Positions 25,174 to 32,618 of a DNA stretch of 64,000 nt are shown piece after piece (position 1 is the stretch's first letter; every line of letters starts with the position of its first letter). Source of the DNA: Paenibacillus sp. MAHUQ-63 (GTDB lineage Bacteria; Bacillota; Bacilli; Paenibacillales; NBRC-103111). Position numbers and translations under genes: made by a program. The notes under the pieces were generated by a model. The model was not told the DNA's origin and made no database searches. It saw nothing but the letters and a program-made list of their open reading frames with translations. The DNA lies in contig NZ_JARADB010000001.1 in NCBI RefSeq assembly GCF_028765165.1, forward strand, positions 682,001 through 746,000, in the 5' to 3' direction.

Positions 25174-25296
25174 TTACTTCGTCAGTTCTTGTGGAACATC
25201 TTCATTGTAGCAAGCTAACCAACAGTTTGTTTTGCTGAACTTCTTAGCAAGGAACTCAAGGGCAGCTCCAGCTTTTTTAGCGACGAACTCTTTCAA
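25174..25296 (-). CDS. agrD: AgrD-like cyclic autoinducer peptide precursor
   Basis: A 40-residue peptide from a TTG start, 8 bp after AAAGGAGG. It has an amphipathic N-terminal helix (KEFVAKKAGAALEFLAKKFS), then SKTNCWLACY and the acidic C-terminal tail NEDVPQELTK, aligning with the VPxEL tail recognised by AgrB in other AgrD proteins. The five-residue ring predicted from spacing is CWLAC, a thiolactone from the first Cys; the second Cys is unusual. Located 16 bp downstream of agrB and followed by a terminator. Too short for most gene callers. Confidence 0.85.
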   Translation of the reverse strand: MKEFVAKKAGAALEFLAKKFSKTNCWLACYNEDVPQELTK

Positions 25297-25312
25297 GGTT
25301 CTCAACCTCCTT

Positions 25313-25849
25313 TCACAACTTTAATTTGTGGATCACTTTTTGAGAAATAGGAATCGTCGTTATCGCCTGAATTAGGAATGCGACAGATAAGATATGTGAT
25401 TGAAATAAGAAGTTTGTTGAAACAATTAGGATTGCTGCACCTTTTAGTAATGGGTAATTCTTAGGGTCCATAGTCCCACTCACACCATTAGGAGCCCAGA
25501 TCAAAAGAATCATTATTGCAATTATATTGATAATAAATCCTGTATTCCAGTAAATAACTGGAGAATAAACCGAAGTTAGGATGAACAGAGATGAGATAAT
25601 ATTGCAGACTGTGTTTGACTTAAAGTGCATACCACCAGAAATGTGCCTGAGTAATGGAAAAGCCCAGACACAACTTAATGCGTCTAGGAAGTGGCTTGTT
25701 AAAGCCGCGATAATTAGCACATATGCAATTGTTACTAATACATTTAAGAATGGTTTCAAGATGTAAGCCATAACTGTAACTGATCTACTTGAGTCGTATT
25801 TATTTATAGATTGAGCTATGTAATTTGCCGTTTTTTCAACTGAAATCAT
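25313..25849 (-). CDS. agrB: AgrB-like peptide-processing membrane protease
   Basis: A 178-residue polytopic membrane cysteine protease that cleaves and cyclises AgrD. The hallmark FPLLRHISGGMHFKSNTVC gives catalytic His75 and Cys82, the same 7-residue spacing as staphylococcal AgrB. Five or six hydrophobic segments follow. The start at 25849 is supported by AAGGAGG; the open frame extends upstream to 26047 but overlaps the sensor gene and has no site. It lies between a sensor-like gene and agrD. Confidence 0.93.
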   Translation of the reverse strand: MISVEKTANYIAQSINKYDSSRSVTVMAYILKPFLNVLVTIAYVLIIAALTSHFLDALSCVWAFPLLRHISGGMHFKSNTVCNIISSLFILTSVYSPVIYWNTGFIINIIAIMILLIWAPNGVSGTMDPKNYPLLKGAAILIVSTNFLFQSHILSVAFLIQAITTIPISQKVIHKLKL

Positions 25850-25863
25850 TGATTTCCTCCTTA

Positions 25864-26541
25864 TTATTTTTTCAGAACATCTCTTCTTGATTGCTGATCT
25901 TTTTTGTTCTGTGAATATCCATATGTAAGAAAAATTATTAGACCTAATGTAATAAGGGCTAGTATGTAAGCGTGCAATGAAGATGTATGGAAGTTTTGAC
26001 TGGAGTATATAAGAACAGCAGTTACAGAAATAACTAAGAGCATCCAAAGAACATTAAATTTTTCCAAGACGTAAAACTTGTATTTATAAGCAATCAATTT
26101 GAACCCGATCTTAAACTTAACTAGCAGATAAGAGATAATGAAATAGACGAAGGTTTGTGCTAGATGAAATACTGTGAAGTGCGTTAAGTTGTTTACCATT
26201 AATTCAATACTGCTGAGGTTTAACCCAACGGCAGCAAATGAAACTCCAACGTCAAGGAATGAGCCAGCGACTGAACCACCTAAAACAACTATGCAAGAGA
26301 ATAATAGCGGGTACCTTCTTAATGATGACAAGATAATGATGTAAGTCAAAGTCTGTATCAGAAAGAAATATTGTGAATCAACCACAAATTTAAAGTAGAA
26401 ATTTACAGCACCGACCACTAATGCTAATGTTGCAATTTGTTTGTCATTTCCCTTGATAGGCAATTTAAATATTGCAAAATTTAGTGTTACAAAAGCTGCT
26501 ACGAAGAGTATTGATAAGACTAGCTTTATGAATAACTCCAT
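25864..26541 (-). CDS. AgrC-like sensor membrane domain without kinase
   Basis: A 225-residue protein with six or seven hydrophobic segments (for example LVLSILFVAAFVTLNFAIF and FLIQTLTYIIILSSLRRY), reading like the N-terminal sensor part of AgrC-type receptors. It stops after the last membrane helix with a short charged tail (KKDQQSRRDVLKK) instead of a HATPase/kinase domain. Start overlaps the HTH gene stop by 1 nt; AgrB follows after 14 bp. Could detect, sequester or export the peptide; identification as AgrC-derived is inference from layout and topology. Confidence 0.7.
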   Translation of the reverse strand: MELFIKLVLSILFVAAFVTLNFAIFKLPIKGNDKQIATLALVVGAVNFYFKFVVDSQYFFLIQTLTYIIILSSLRRYPLLFSCIVVLGGSVAGSFLDVGVSFAAVGLNLSSIELMVNNLTHFTVFHLAQTFVYFIISYLLVKFKIGFKLIAYKYKFYVLEKFNVLWMLLVISVTAVLIYSSQNFHTSSLHAYILALITLGLIIFLTYGYSQNKKDQQSRRDVLKK

Positions 26542-26726
26542 TATTCTTTCCGCCTCTCTTTTTTAGGATTAGGTTGATCCCTAAGAAGTATCCAACTCTT
26601 CCCGAGTAAGAACGCCTCACATTTTCCAAGTCTACAAAGTTTTTTAACGTGATCTTGTGAGAGCTCCCACATCGCGGCTGCTTCTTCGGTCCCCATTACA
26701 AGTCCCTTAATCTGCTCGATGTTCAT
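26541..26726 (-). CDS. Small excisionase-type HTH protein heading the agr operon
   Basis: A 61-residue protein: VMGTEEAAAMWELSQDHVKKLCRLGKCEAF then LGKSWILLRDQPNPKKERR, matching MerR-like HTH proteins of the helix-wing type. First gene of the HTH-sensor-AgrB-AgrD operon. It may be the regulator that binds the adjacent palindromes or a vestigial response element; no response regulator of the AgrA (LytTR) type is present nearby. Confidence 0.72.
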   Translation of the reverse strand: MNIEQIKGLVMGTEEAAAMWELSQDHVKKLCRLGKCEAFLLGKSWILLRDQPNPKKERRKE

Positions 26727-26747
26727 TGGCGCTACCTCCAGAAATAT

Positions 26748-26801
26748 TGACCGATATCGGTCTTTCTGTTACGATCTTATCATGACCGATATCGGTCGTC
26801 A
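26748..26801. promoter_or_regulatory. Divergent promoters with two identical 14-bp palindromic operators
   Basis: GACCGATATCGGTC occurs at 26749-26762 and 26784-26797, 35 bp apart. Plus strand: TTGACC (26748-26753), 17-bp spacer, TACGAT, with operator 1 overlapping the -35, driving the CPBP gene. Minus strand: TTGACG (26801-26796), 17-bp spacer, TAAGAT, with operator 2 inside the spacer, driving the HTH-sensor-agrBD operon. Symmetric control of both units by one dimeric repressor is likely. Confidence 0.8.
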
Positions 26802-26845
26802 ATTGGAAACCTTAATCTTTATACAATCTTTAGGTAGGTGAAATC

Positions 26846-27514
26846 TTGAGTACAACAATGGTCGTATTAATACTTTTGATAATGCCAATTATCAATGTCA
26901 TCATGGTAAAAAGAATCAAATCATCCTCTTACAACGACCAGGCAAAAGAACGCGGATATTTGCTCATATACGCAGTGTACTGGCTTCTCACATTGCCTAT
27001 CGTACTCATAGATCAAACTCACTATAAAACCACTATAATGCCATTTAACACCTTATGGGACGTCATTATCTGGCTTCTAATAGCTTATACAATTGTTACC
27101 GTTGTTTTACCCTTCATACTCCTTCCATTTGTTAAAATGCTTCGTGAGAAGGTAGCAGAGAACTACGATTCGAAACTCTATCCAGTTACTGGCCGGCAAC
27201 AACTAATGTTCATTGGTGTGGCTGTTACAGTCGGGATATGTGAAGAGATTATGTTTAGGGGCTTCCTGCAGAATTATGCTGTCAGTTTGGGGTTATCTGA
27301 TCTTTGGGCTTTGGTTATTACCTCAGTGATTTTCGGAGCTGGACACTTCATGCAGGGATTAAGTGGGGTTATCAGTTCAACCATCTTTGGTTTGATCATG
27401 GGGTATCTTTACTTTACAACTGGCGGTTTGCTTGTTCCGATCATCATTCACATTCTATACGATGCAAAAGCGATTTACATAACTAGGTTCTTACAAAATT
27501 CACGACTGGAATAA
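26846..27514 (+). CDS. CPBP-family intramembrane metalloprotease (Abi/CAAX-like)
   Basis: A 222-residue integral membrane protein starting at TTG after AGGTAGGTG. Catalytic motifs: EEIMFRG (E133, E134, R138), FGAGHF (H167) and HILYD (H202), with about seven hydrophobic segments. CPBP proteins process or give immunity to peptides; staphylococcal MroQ of this family acts in agr signalling. Divergent from the agr operon with shared operators. It may process the AgrD peptide or protect against one. Confidence 0.9.
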   Translation: MSTTMVVLILLIMPIINVIMVKRIKSSSYNDQAKERGYLLIYAVYWLLTLPIVLIDQTHYKTTIMPFNTLWDVIIWLLIAYTIVTVVLPFILLPFVKMLREKVAENYDSKLYPVTGRQQLMFIGVAVTVGICEEIMFRGFLQNYAVSLGLSDLWALVITSVIFGAGHFMQGLSGVISSTIFGLIMGYLYFTTGGLLVPIIIHILYDAKAIYITRFLQNSRLE

Positions 27515-27574
27515 TTAATGTTTTATTCTCTCGAATCGCTGGCGCGAAGATTAAATTCTCTTGGTTAAAAGAAA

Positions 27575-27603
27575 ATGGCTAGCTGCCGATTGGGGCACTA
27601 GCC
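27575..27603. terminator. Bidirectional terminator between CPBP and HEPN-like genes
   Basis: ATGGCTAG...CTAGCCAT stem, 9 bp, flanked by A/T runs (TTTTC on the minus side). It overlaps the last codons of the HEPN-like gene. Confidence 0.7.
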
Positions 27604-28236
27604 ATTAATTTTAGGACACAACCTGGTAAAAGTATTTTCTACTCGTACTCTTTGTTCTTCTTGGTAGTACATTACATTATTACTTTCAAGAGCTAGAAAC
27701 CTAATAACCTCAAGGACAGGATATACAATACTAAAATCATAATCACCAGTGATAGCATACTGCATCGGTTTAAAATGTGCGAATTGATTTCTGTGGTTAA
27801 CCAATTTTCCAATTGCAAGACTTTGTTCCTCTGATAAAACTAAAACCTTGCTGTCCGTGAACATTCGCATATCCGATTCATTTTGGCAACGTTCTAACAC
27901 ATTATAGATATCCAACAGCTTCCCTTTACTAAGTTGAACGTAAATATCAATATACGTTTCATCTGTTACATTGTAATATTTTGAGATGATTTCTCTAGCT
28001 TCTCTTAACCTTCCTTTATTATTTATTACCTTATCTAACGATTTGTACACTGTCTGAGTTGGGCTGGTTCCTTTTACAGCAAGAACACAAAATCCATATA
28101 ATGCCCCATGTAAAGATATCATTAGCCATTTAAACCGGTGATCATAATTTTTTCTTTCATAGTAGTAACTAGTTTGTTCCAGGTAATCAATTGCATTTTC
28201 CAGTTCGTTAGAACTATATGTAATCGTCAGATCCAT
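27598..28236 (-). CDS. HEPN-like hypothetical protein, possible defence or toxin gene
   Basis: A 212-residue, largely helical protein. VNHRNQFAHF at 147-155 contains R149-x4-H154, the RNase-type motif of HEPN proteins; the preceding helix LSEEQSLAIGKL is typical for this group. It has its own terminators on both sides and is not overlapped by neighbours, as expected of a moron. Its targets are unknown, and no antitoxin partner is adjacent. Non-nuclease HEPN relatives exist, so activity is uncertain. Confidence 0.62.
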   Translation of the reverse strand: MDLTITYSSNELENAIDYLEQTSYYYERKNYDHRFKWLMISLHGALYGFCVLAVKGTSPTQTVYKSLDKVINNKGRLREAREIISKYYNVTDETYIDIYVQLSKGKLLDIYNVLERCQNESDMRMFTDSKVLVLSEEQSLAIGKLVNHRNQFAHFKPMQYAITGDYDFSIVYPVLEVIRFLALESNNVMYYQEEQRVRVENTFTRLCPKING

Positions 28237-28310
28237 TTTTTCACCCCTGAAATAATAATTCGCCTTAAAGATGAGTTATTCCTTTGATAGAAAGTCATCG
28301 ACCATACGCC

Positions 28311-28342
28311 AAAAAGCCCAAGAGTTTCTGGGCTTTTTTTTC
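28311..28342. terminator. Terminator between the ligase and HEPN-like genes
   Basis: AAAAAGCCCA-loop-TGGGCTTTTTTT hairpin, T runs in both directions. Ends the ligase transcript on the minus strand. Confidence 0.8.
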
Positions 28343-28362
28343 TTCGTATATAATTATTGAGG

Positions 28363-29211
28363 TCACTCCCTAACAATAAACTCTTCAAACACTGGCAGCC
28401 GCATAGCCCCAGACTTATACCAGTCCCGATACTTCACCTTGCAGCGCACAACCGGCTTCACATAAACATGATCCTTGCTCTCACCACTCTTAAACGACTG
28501 AAACACAGGCCACATTGATTCACGAGCAGACTGAGTGATTCCGAGCTCCATAGTGCCGATCGGCCGTATACGTTCTCCTTCCGGATATCCAAGCAGCCAA
28601 GAGTATTCTTTCTTGCTGTACCCAGTTATGTAGACCTCAGCATTCTGATAATTGATTACCTTTTGCCACGACCAAGAACGCGTCCCCTTTTCATATCTCG
28701 AGTCTTTCTTCTTAATCACAATTCCTTCGAGCCCATGCTGGCATACGATCTTAAAGAAATCCTTTGCACTGCCTTTTATCGGTCGGACAATTCTATAATG
28801 CTCTGTCTCCTCGAGCGTCTCTTCTAGCAGCTGCTTTCGCTGAACAAGCGGTAATCCAGTCACATCTATACCGCGGTGGTACAAGATGTCAAAAGCCATA
28901 AATACAACCGGTTTGCGCTTCTTGCTGGACCTGAATCCCGCATTTGTTGCTTCAAAGTCTGCACGCCCGAGTTCATCAAGAACCACGATCTCACCGTCAA
29001 GTATTGTGCCTTTCGGAATTGGAGGATTGTGTAGCTCAGGGTATTTCGCTGTAGCATTTGTATTTTTAGTATATAAGTTGAGCACTTCCATATTCGAAAC
29101 GATTAATCGAATGCCATCCCACTTCAACTCAGCGAAAGTGGAACTACTTTCAAACGGTTCATTGTTTTTGGCATATTGGAGAAGCATTGGAGGAATAAAC
29201 ATTATCTTCAT
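28363..29211 (-). CDS. ATP-dependent DNA ligase
   Basis: A 282-residue ligase of the LigD/short phage class. Adenylation motif I ELKWDGIR with K30 as the AMP-accepting lysine; DGEIVVLDELG (motif III region), FMAFDILY, LEGIVIKK (motif IV) and SWSWQKV (motif V). The C-terminal 80 residues form a probable OB fold. Acts in sealing nicks in phage DNA. A transcript of its own: terminator upstream and downstream. Confidence 0.93.
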   Translation of the reverse strand: MKIMFIPPMLLQYAKNNEPFESSSTFAELKWDGIRLIVSNMEVLNLYTKNTNATAKYPELHNPPIPKGTILDGEIVVLDELGRADFEATNAGFRSSKKRKPVVFMAFDILYHRGIDVTGLPLVQRKQLLEETLEETEHYRIVRPIKGSAKDFFKIVCQHGLEGIVIKKKDSRYEKGTRSWSWQKVINYQNAEVYITGYSKKEYSWLLGYPEGERIRPIGTMELGITQSARESMWPVFQSFKSGESKDHVYVKPVVRCKVKYRDWYKSGAMRLPVFEEFIVRE

Positions 29212-29263
29212 CACCCATAATAATCGTACACCTTAGAGCTATTCATGACTAATGGTACTTGAA

Positions 29264-29297
29264 GGAAAAAAGCCCGAGTTCCTCCTCCTCGGGCCTT
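29264..29297 (-). terminator. Terminator of the small 88-residue gene unit
   Basis: GCCCGAG-loop-CTCGGGC hairpin followed on the minus strand by TTTTTTCC. Confidence 0.85.
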
Positions 29298-29310
29298 TCG
29301 TAAAAAATAG

Positions 29311-29577
29311 TTAAATTAGTACTGTACTTTTTCCAATCTGTTTATCGTTGTAATAAAAAATCAAACTACTAAAAAGAAATCCTCTTTTGAATTCCACTTT
29401 GATTTCATCCCCTTGATCTCTACCATTCAGTATTTGACCTTGTAGTGTGAAAGTTTTTGAAGGGTAAGCACCTGTTCTACAATCTTGTGTTTCTCCATCA
29501 ATTATTAATGACATCTTTGAAATCTCATTTTTTATTTTAATATCATGCCCTCTAAATTCATGCGCATAACTAGCCAT
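29311..29577 (-). CDS. Hypothetical beta-rich protein, 88 residues
   Basis: MASYAHEFRGHDIKIKNEIS, with alternating strand-forming segments (TFTLQGQILNGRDQ, IKVEFKRGFLFSSLIFYYND). No signal peptide. Between the Replic_Relax gene and a terminator. Function unknown. Confidence 0.65.
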   Translation of the reverse strand: MASYAHEFRGHDIKIKNEISKMSLIIDGETQDCRTGAYPSKTFTLQGQILNGRDQGDEIKVEFKRGFLFSSLIFYYNDKQIGKSTVLI

Positions 29578-29655
29578 ATATTACTCCTTTATATGATGGA
29601 TAATTTAGAATATTATATCACAAGTTTAGTTAATCTTAGAGAAGATTTGGCCCCT

Positions 29656-30312
29656 TTAGTTAATTTCACTTGCGCATGAAATAACTTTTAGCTCTCGATT
29701 AGGAATACTTAAACCTTCGATATTCTTCTGATTGGAGATAACATAAAAGTGCGGCATGATTGCACTGGAGCTTACTCCGGATCTCCAACTCTGAAACTCC
29801 GCGGATCTATAAGCCTCCTCAAAGAAAGAATTGTAGATCGAAAATTTACTCTGCCATTGCTTCACACTTAGCGGTGTCCTCTGAACTTCCACGCATGCAA
29901 GTTTCTTCTTACCTTCTGGAGTAACGAAAGCAAATACCACGTCTGGATTCCACACTAACGATCTGCCAGCAAAGTTAAACTCCTGCTTGTATTCATAAAG
30001 CCATTGAAACGGCTGCAAGGTGAAATATATCTCTCCCACTTCTAAAGCGTGCTCGACGTGCTCACATGTCTGCCTAGATCCATTCATCATCAGTAGGCCC
30101 TTGCGTGTTAGACGCCATATTTTTGTTCTCCTGTGCCATTCCCATTCGATTAGTTTTTCCTGAAGCAGATCCTGAAGGTGCTGAGAAGCCTTCTTTAGCG
30201 GACTGGAGTTTGAACTGAATAGTTTTGCTATCTGATCCGTGCGAGCTATCGGAACTTGTGAAAGAGCCTTCAGTATAACTTCTTTCTTTGTTGGAGCGCT
30301 TAGAGTTGCCAT
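29656..30312 (-). CDS. Replication-relaxation (Replic_Relax) family protein
   Basis: A 218-residue protein. N-terminal winged helix (KEVILKALSQVPIARTDQIAKLF, KIWRLTRKGLLMM) and a C-terminal nuclease-like domain (RSLVWNPDVVFAFVTPEGKK, ACVEVQRTPLSVKQW: D...E-V-Q pattern). The family is known from plasmids and Firmicute phages, paired with FtsK-like proteins, and may act in DNA transfer or replication. The first 239 nt are also read in another frame as the FtsK-like tail. Confidence 0.78.
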   Translation of the reverse strand: MATLSAPTKKEVILKALSQVPIARTDQIAKLFSSNSSPLKKASQHLQDLLQEKLIEWEWHRRTKIWRLTRKGLLMMNGSRQTCEHVEHALEVGEIYFTLQPFQWLYEYKQEFNFAGRSLVWNPDVVFAFVTPEGKKKLACVEVQRTPLSVKQWQSKFSIYNSFFEEAYRSAEFQSWRSGVSSSAIMPHFYVISNQKNIEGLSIPNRELKVISCASEIN

Positions 30313-31351
30313 TCTCGATGATCATTCCTTTCTTGAGTGGCGCCAGCAATCTCTCCCACTCTCTATCGCCGCCAATGTATGGAGTCTGAACTAAAATATC
30401 TTCCCCGTGGGAATAGATGCAACGCCCCTTATCCTTAGGATTAATCTTCTCAGCTCCAGGACGATCAATGATAATTTGGGACCCGAAGTGATCCTTAGTC
30501 CGGAATGCAATGGAAGCTTCAACGTTATCTTTGAATTGCTTATTGATCACTCGGGCATCCGGCCGCTGTGTGCCGTAAATGCAAAACACTTTTGGTTCCC
30601 GACCTTTTCGACCGATGAATCCAATTGCATAATCACATTCAAATGCTAGTTCTTTATCCAGAGTTCTCGCGGCGTATTGAGATGGAGAAAGATCGGCAGC
30701 CTCATCAATGAGCACAACAATCGGCTTGAAAGTAGCAACAGTCTCTTCCCGATTCCCGAACTCCCTCGACTGAATTACGGCCTTTCTCCTCTCGAGCTCC
30801 TTCACCAATCCCATAAGTATCTTCCTGCAGGATTTAAGATCATCTGCCACCGTCACAAGACCCTCAAAAGGTGAAAAAGAATATCCCTTCATATCGCAAA
30901 TATAAACCTCGTATCCCTGCAATAGAAGCTGGTAAGCTATCCATCTCTGCCAATCCGTCTTTCCTGCACCGGACGCACCTCCCTCCAAGATATGAACATT
31001 GAGCGGATGGTACACAGGTTGCATTAATCGATCGTATCCAATAAGCAATTGATTCTGCTTCAAATGCTCCTTTTTATAGCGCAATGGAAACGGCCAATCT
31101 TTTTCGATGATTCTACAGACAAGCAGCCCCTTAAAGTTGATTAGCTCCACCTCTTTCCCACACGTCGCTATAAGCGCAGGAAGGCACTTTTGAGCCTCTT
31201 CATAGGACGAGTTCAGCGGTACATGGAATCCGATTTCCCACCCGCATATAACCCTTCTGTGCTTGTAATACGCCCAACCCTTATGACCTTCCTTGATGTC
31301 TTTTAGCAGCGGCTTATTGAGTATCTGAAGAATGCGTTGTGTGTAGTTCAT
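30074..31351 (-). CDS. FtsK/SpoIIIE-like DNA-translocation ATPase
   Basis: A 425-residue P-loop ATPase. Walker A GGASGAGKT is at about 126-134, Walker B VVLIDEAADLSPSQ near 216-223, and IYGTQRPDARVINKQFKDNV is the conserved sensor region of TcpA/FtsK-type conjugation-like proteins. The last 80 residues are a Ser/Gly/Asn-rich tail encoded out of frame over the winged helix of the next gene. No membrane segments. In Firmicute phages this pair recurs between lysis and immunity genes; role unknown. Confidence 0.85.
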   Translation of the reverse strand: MNYTQRILQILNKPLLKDIKEGHKGWAYYKHRRVICGWEIGFHVPLNSSYEEAQKCLPALIATCGKEVELINFKGLLVCRIIEKDWPFPLRYKKEHLKQNQLLIGYDRLMQPVYHPLNVHILEGGASGAGKTDWQRWIAYQLLLQGYEVYICDMKGYSFSPFEGLVTVADDLKSCRKILMGLVKELERRKAVIQSREFGNREETVATFKPIVVLIDEAADLSPSQYAARTLDKELAFECDYAIGFIGRKGREPKVFCIYGTQRPDARVINKQFKDNVEASIAFRTKDHFGSQIIIDRPGAEKINPKDKGRCIYSHGEDILVQTPYIGGDREWERLLAPLKKGMIIENGNSKRSNKERSYTEGSFTSSDSSHGSDSKTIQFKLQSAKEGFSAPSGSASGKTNRMGMAQENKNMASNTQGPTDDEWI

Positions 31352-31476
31352 ATACTTATGAGAACGAGGACTATAGCAGCGGATAAGAGAAGTACAAGCG
31401 TGGTTTTAGGGTGATCTTTGAACCAATTTGATTTTGGTATTGAACCTTGTCGATCTTGCCAGAATGGATCGGCCAT
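31348..31476 (-). CDS. Small membrane protein, 42 residues
   Basis: MADPFWQDRQGSIPKSNWFK then one transmembrane helix (TTLVLLLSAAIVLVLISI). GGAGG upstream; ATGA overlap with the FtsK-like start. It may anchor the translocase to the membrane (inference from coupling). Confidence 0.65.
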   Translation of the reverse strand: MADPFWQDRQGSIPKSNWFKDHPKTTLVLLLSAAIVLVLISI

Positions 31477-31768
31477 GATGGCGGCGCACCTCCAGTGAGC
31501 GCAATGCGCGAATAAGTGAGTTGAGTGGAACGAAACGAAAGGATACGAAAAAATTAATAGGGGTGAATGTCACGAATATTAAGCCGAACAAGCAATGAAT
31601 TACCTCCCTGTACCATTCACCCCTCACTATCACCGGAAACAAGCAAAGAATGTAGCTCGGACTTTCACTGGTTCTTAAAGAATGATTGCCATTTATAAGT
31701 GTTGGACAGCTTCCCATGTGTAACTCCTTCGTGCTGCTCACCTAGAAACAAAACTTTAAACAATGTAA

Positions 31769-31951
31769 TCATGCCGGCTTCCCCACCAATCTATTGTAAG
31801 TTTTCGATCCCTTAGGAACGACTCGGAAACGAGGTTTATCATTTATAATCTTGTAGCCGATCCAGGACCCTATGATGTAATAACGGTATGCCGGGCAAAC
31901 GATGTAAACCGTGACAGCAGCTAAAGCGAAAGCAGTTTTACCAATTTTCAT
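31769..31951 (-). CDS. Small membrane protein, 60 residues
   Basis: MKIGKTAFALAAVTVYIVCP, an N-terminal hydrophobic segment followed by a basic C-terminus. GAGGTGG precedes the ATG; the longer frame from 31963 overlaps the upstream stop. The stretch 31477-31768 holds only a poorly supported 111-codon frame. Confidence 0.55.
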   Translation of the reverse strand: MKIGKTAFALAAVTVYIVCPAYRYYIIGSWIGYKIINDKPRFRVVPKGSKTYNRLVGKPA

Positions 31952-31959
31952 ATTCCACC

Positions 31960-32355
31960 TCATATGAAGTAATCTAGATGATCAATCATCGACATTCCTT
32001 TTTCTTTGAACACACGAATCATCTCACGCATGGTGTTTTGGTTGTCGACTTCAATAACTTTATTCATGAGTTTCTGATACAAACTATGGAGCATTGAGTT
32101 ATCGTAATGGTTCCCAGGTTTGTTAAGGTATCTATAGATTTTATCTAGATCCTCAACTTTGGTACTCTCATTGATTAACTCTTTGACATAAGAAGGTGAA
32201 AGACCAACATCATTTTTAAGCTCTGCGATCTTATCTGCATGCGTCCAGCGGAAAGAGCTTTCGGCCGCTTGGATATCTCTGGCGACTATTCTACCTCCTT
32301 TATTGCCGATCTCCTTCGCGAAGAACTTAAGTAAACCACCTAACGGACCAGACAT
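31960..32355 (-). CDS. Hypothetical helical protein, 131 residues
   Basis: MSGPLGGLLKFFAKEIGNKG, then a helical basic region and an acidic C-terminus (RVFKEKGMSMIDHLDYFI). It starts at a TGATG overlap with the 37-residue frame. Part of the small-gene cluster upstream of the FtsK-like gene. Confidence 0.65.
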   Translation of the reverse strand: MSGPLGGLLKFFAKEIGNKGGRIVARDIQAAESSFRWTHADKIAELKNDVGLSPSYVKELINESTKVEDLDKIYRYLNKPGNHYDNSMLHSLYQKLMNKVIEVDNQNTMREMIRVFKEKGMSMIDHLDYFI

Positions 32356-32468
32356 CACAGCAGCAGCTCCTTAATGATGTGAATGACATCATCTGCAGTC
32401 TGTTGATTCATAACCTCTGTCATATCAACACGCGAAGCTTTTGCAAGCATCTTAACAAGCCAGCCCAT
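32355..32468 (-). CDS. Small helical protein, 37 residues
   Basis: MGWLVKMLAKASRVDMTEVM; amphipathic. AAGGAGG lies 7 bp before the ATG and the stop overlaps the following start (TGATG). Not recognised. Confidence 0.55.
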   Translation of the reverse strand: MGWLVKMLAKASRVDMTEVMNQQTADDVIHIIKELLL

Positions 32469-32472
32469 AGAA

Positions 32473-32610
32473 TTACCTCCTTGTAAAATTCATGTCGTCG
32501 CCAATATGGAAGATAAAATGTGGAACATCAAACCAAAAATCTAATGTTGCTATGAAAATTTCTGCTGTAATGCCGGTTACTGCTATTGTCCATGCAAGAG
32601 TATTCTTCAT
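32473..32610 (-). CDS. Small membrane protein, 45 residues
   Basis: MKNTLAWTIAVTGITAEIFI with an N-terminal hydrophobic segment and a second aromatic-rich segment (DFWFDVPHFIFHI). It lies 8 bp after the previous stop. AGGTGTC upstream. Confidence 0.55.
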   Translation of the reverse strand: MKNTLAWTIAVTGITAEIFIATLDFWFDVPHFIFHIGDDMNFTRR

Positions 32611-32618
32611 GCTGACAC

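Noticed and set aside
25313-26047. A 244-residue AgrB reading frame
   Set aside because: The extra N-terminal codons overlap the sensor gene and lack a ribosome site; AAGGAGG points to 25849.
31406-31741. 111-codon minus frame
   Set aside because: Overlaps the better-supported 42-residue membrane gene in another frame and shows no ribosome site or family pattern.
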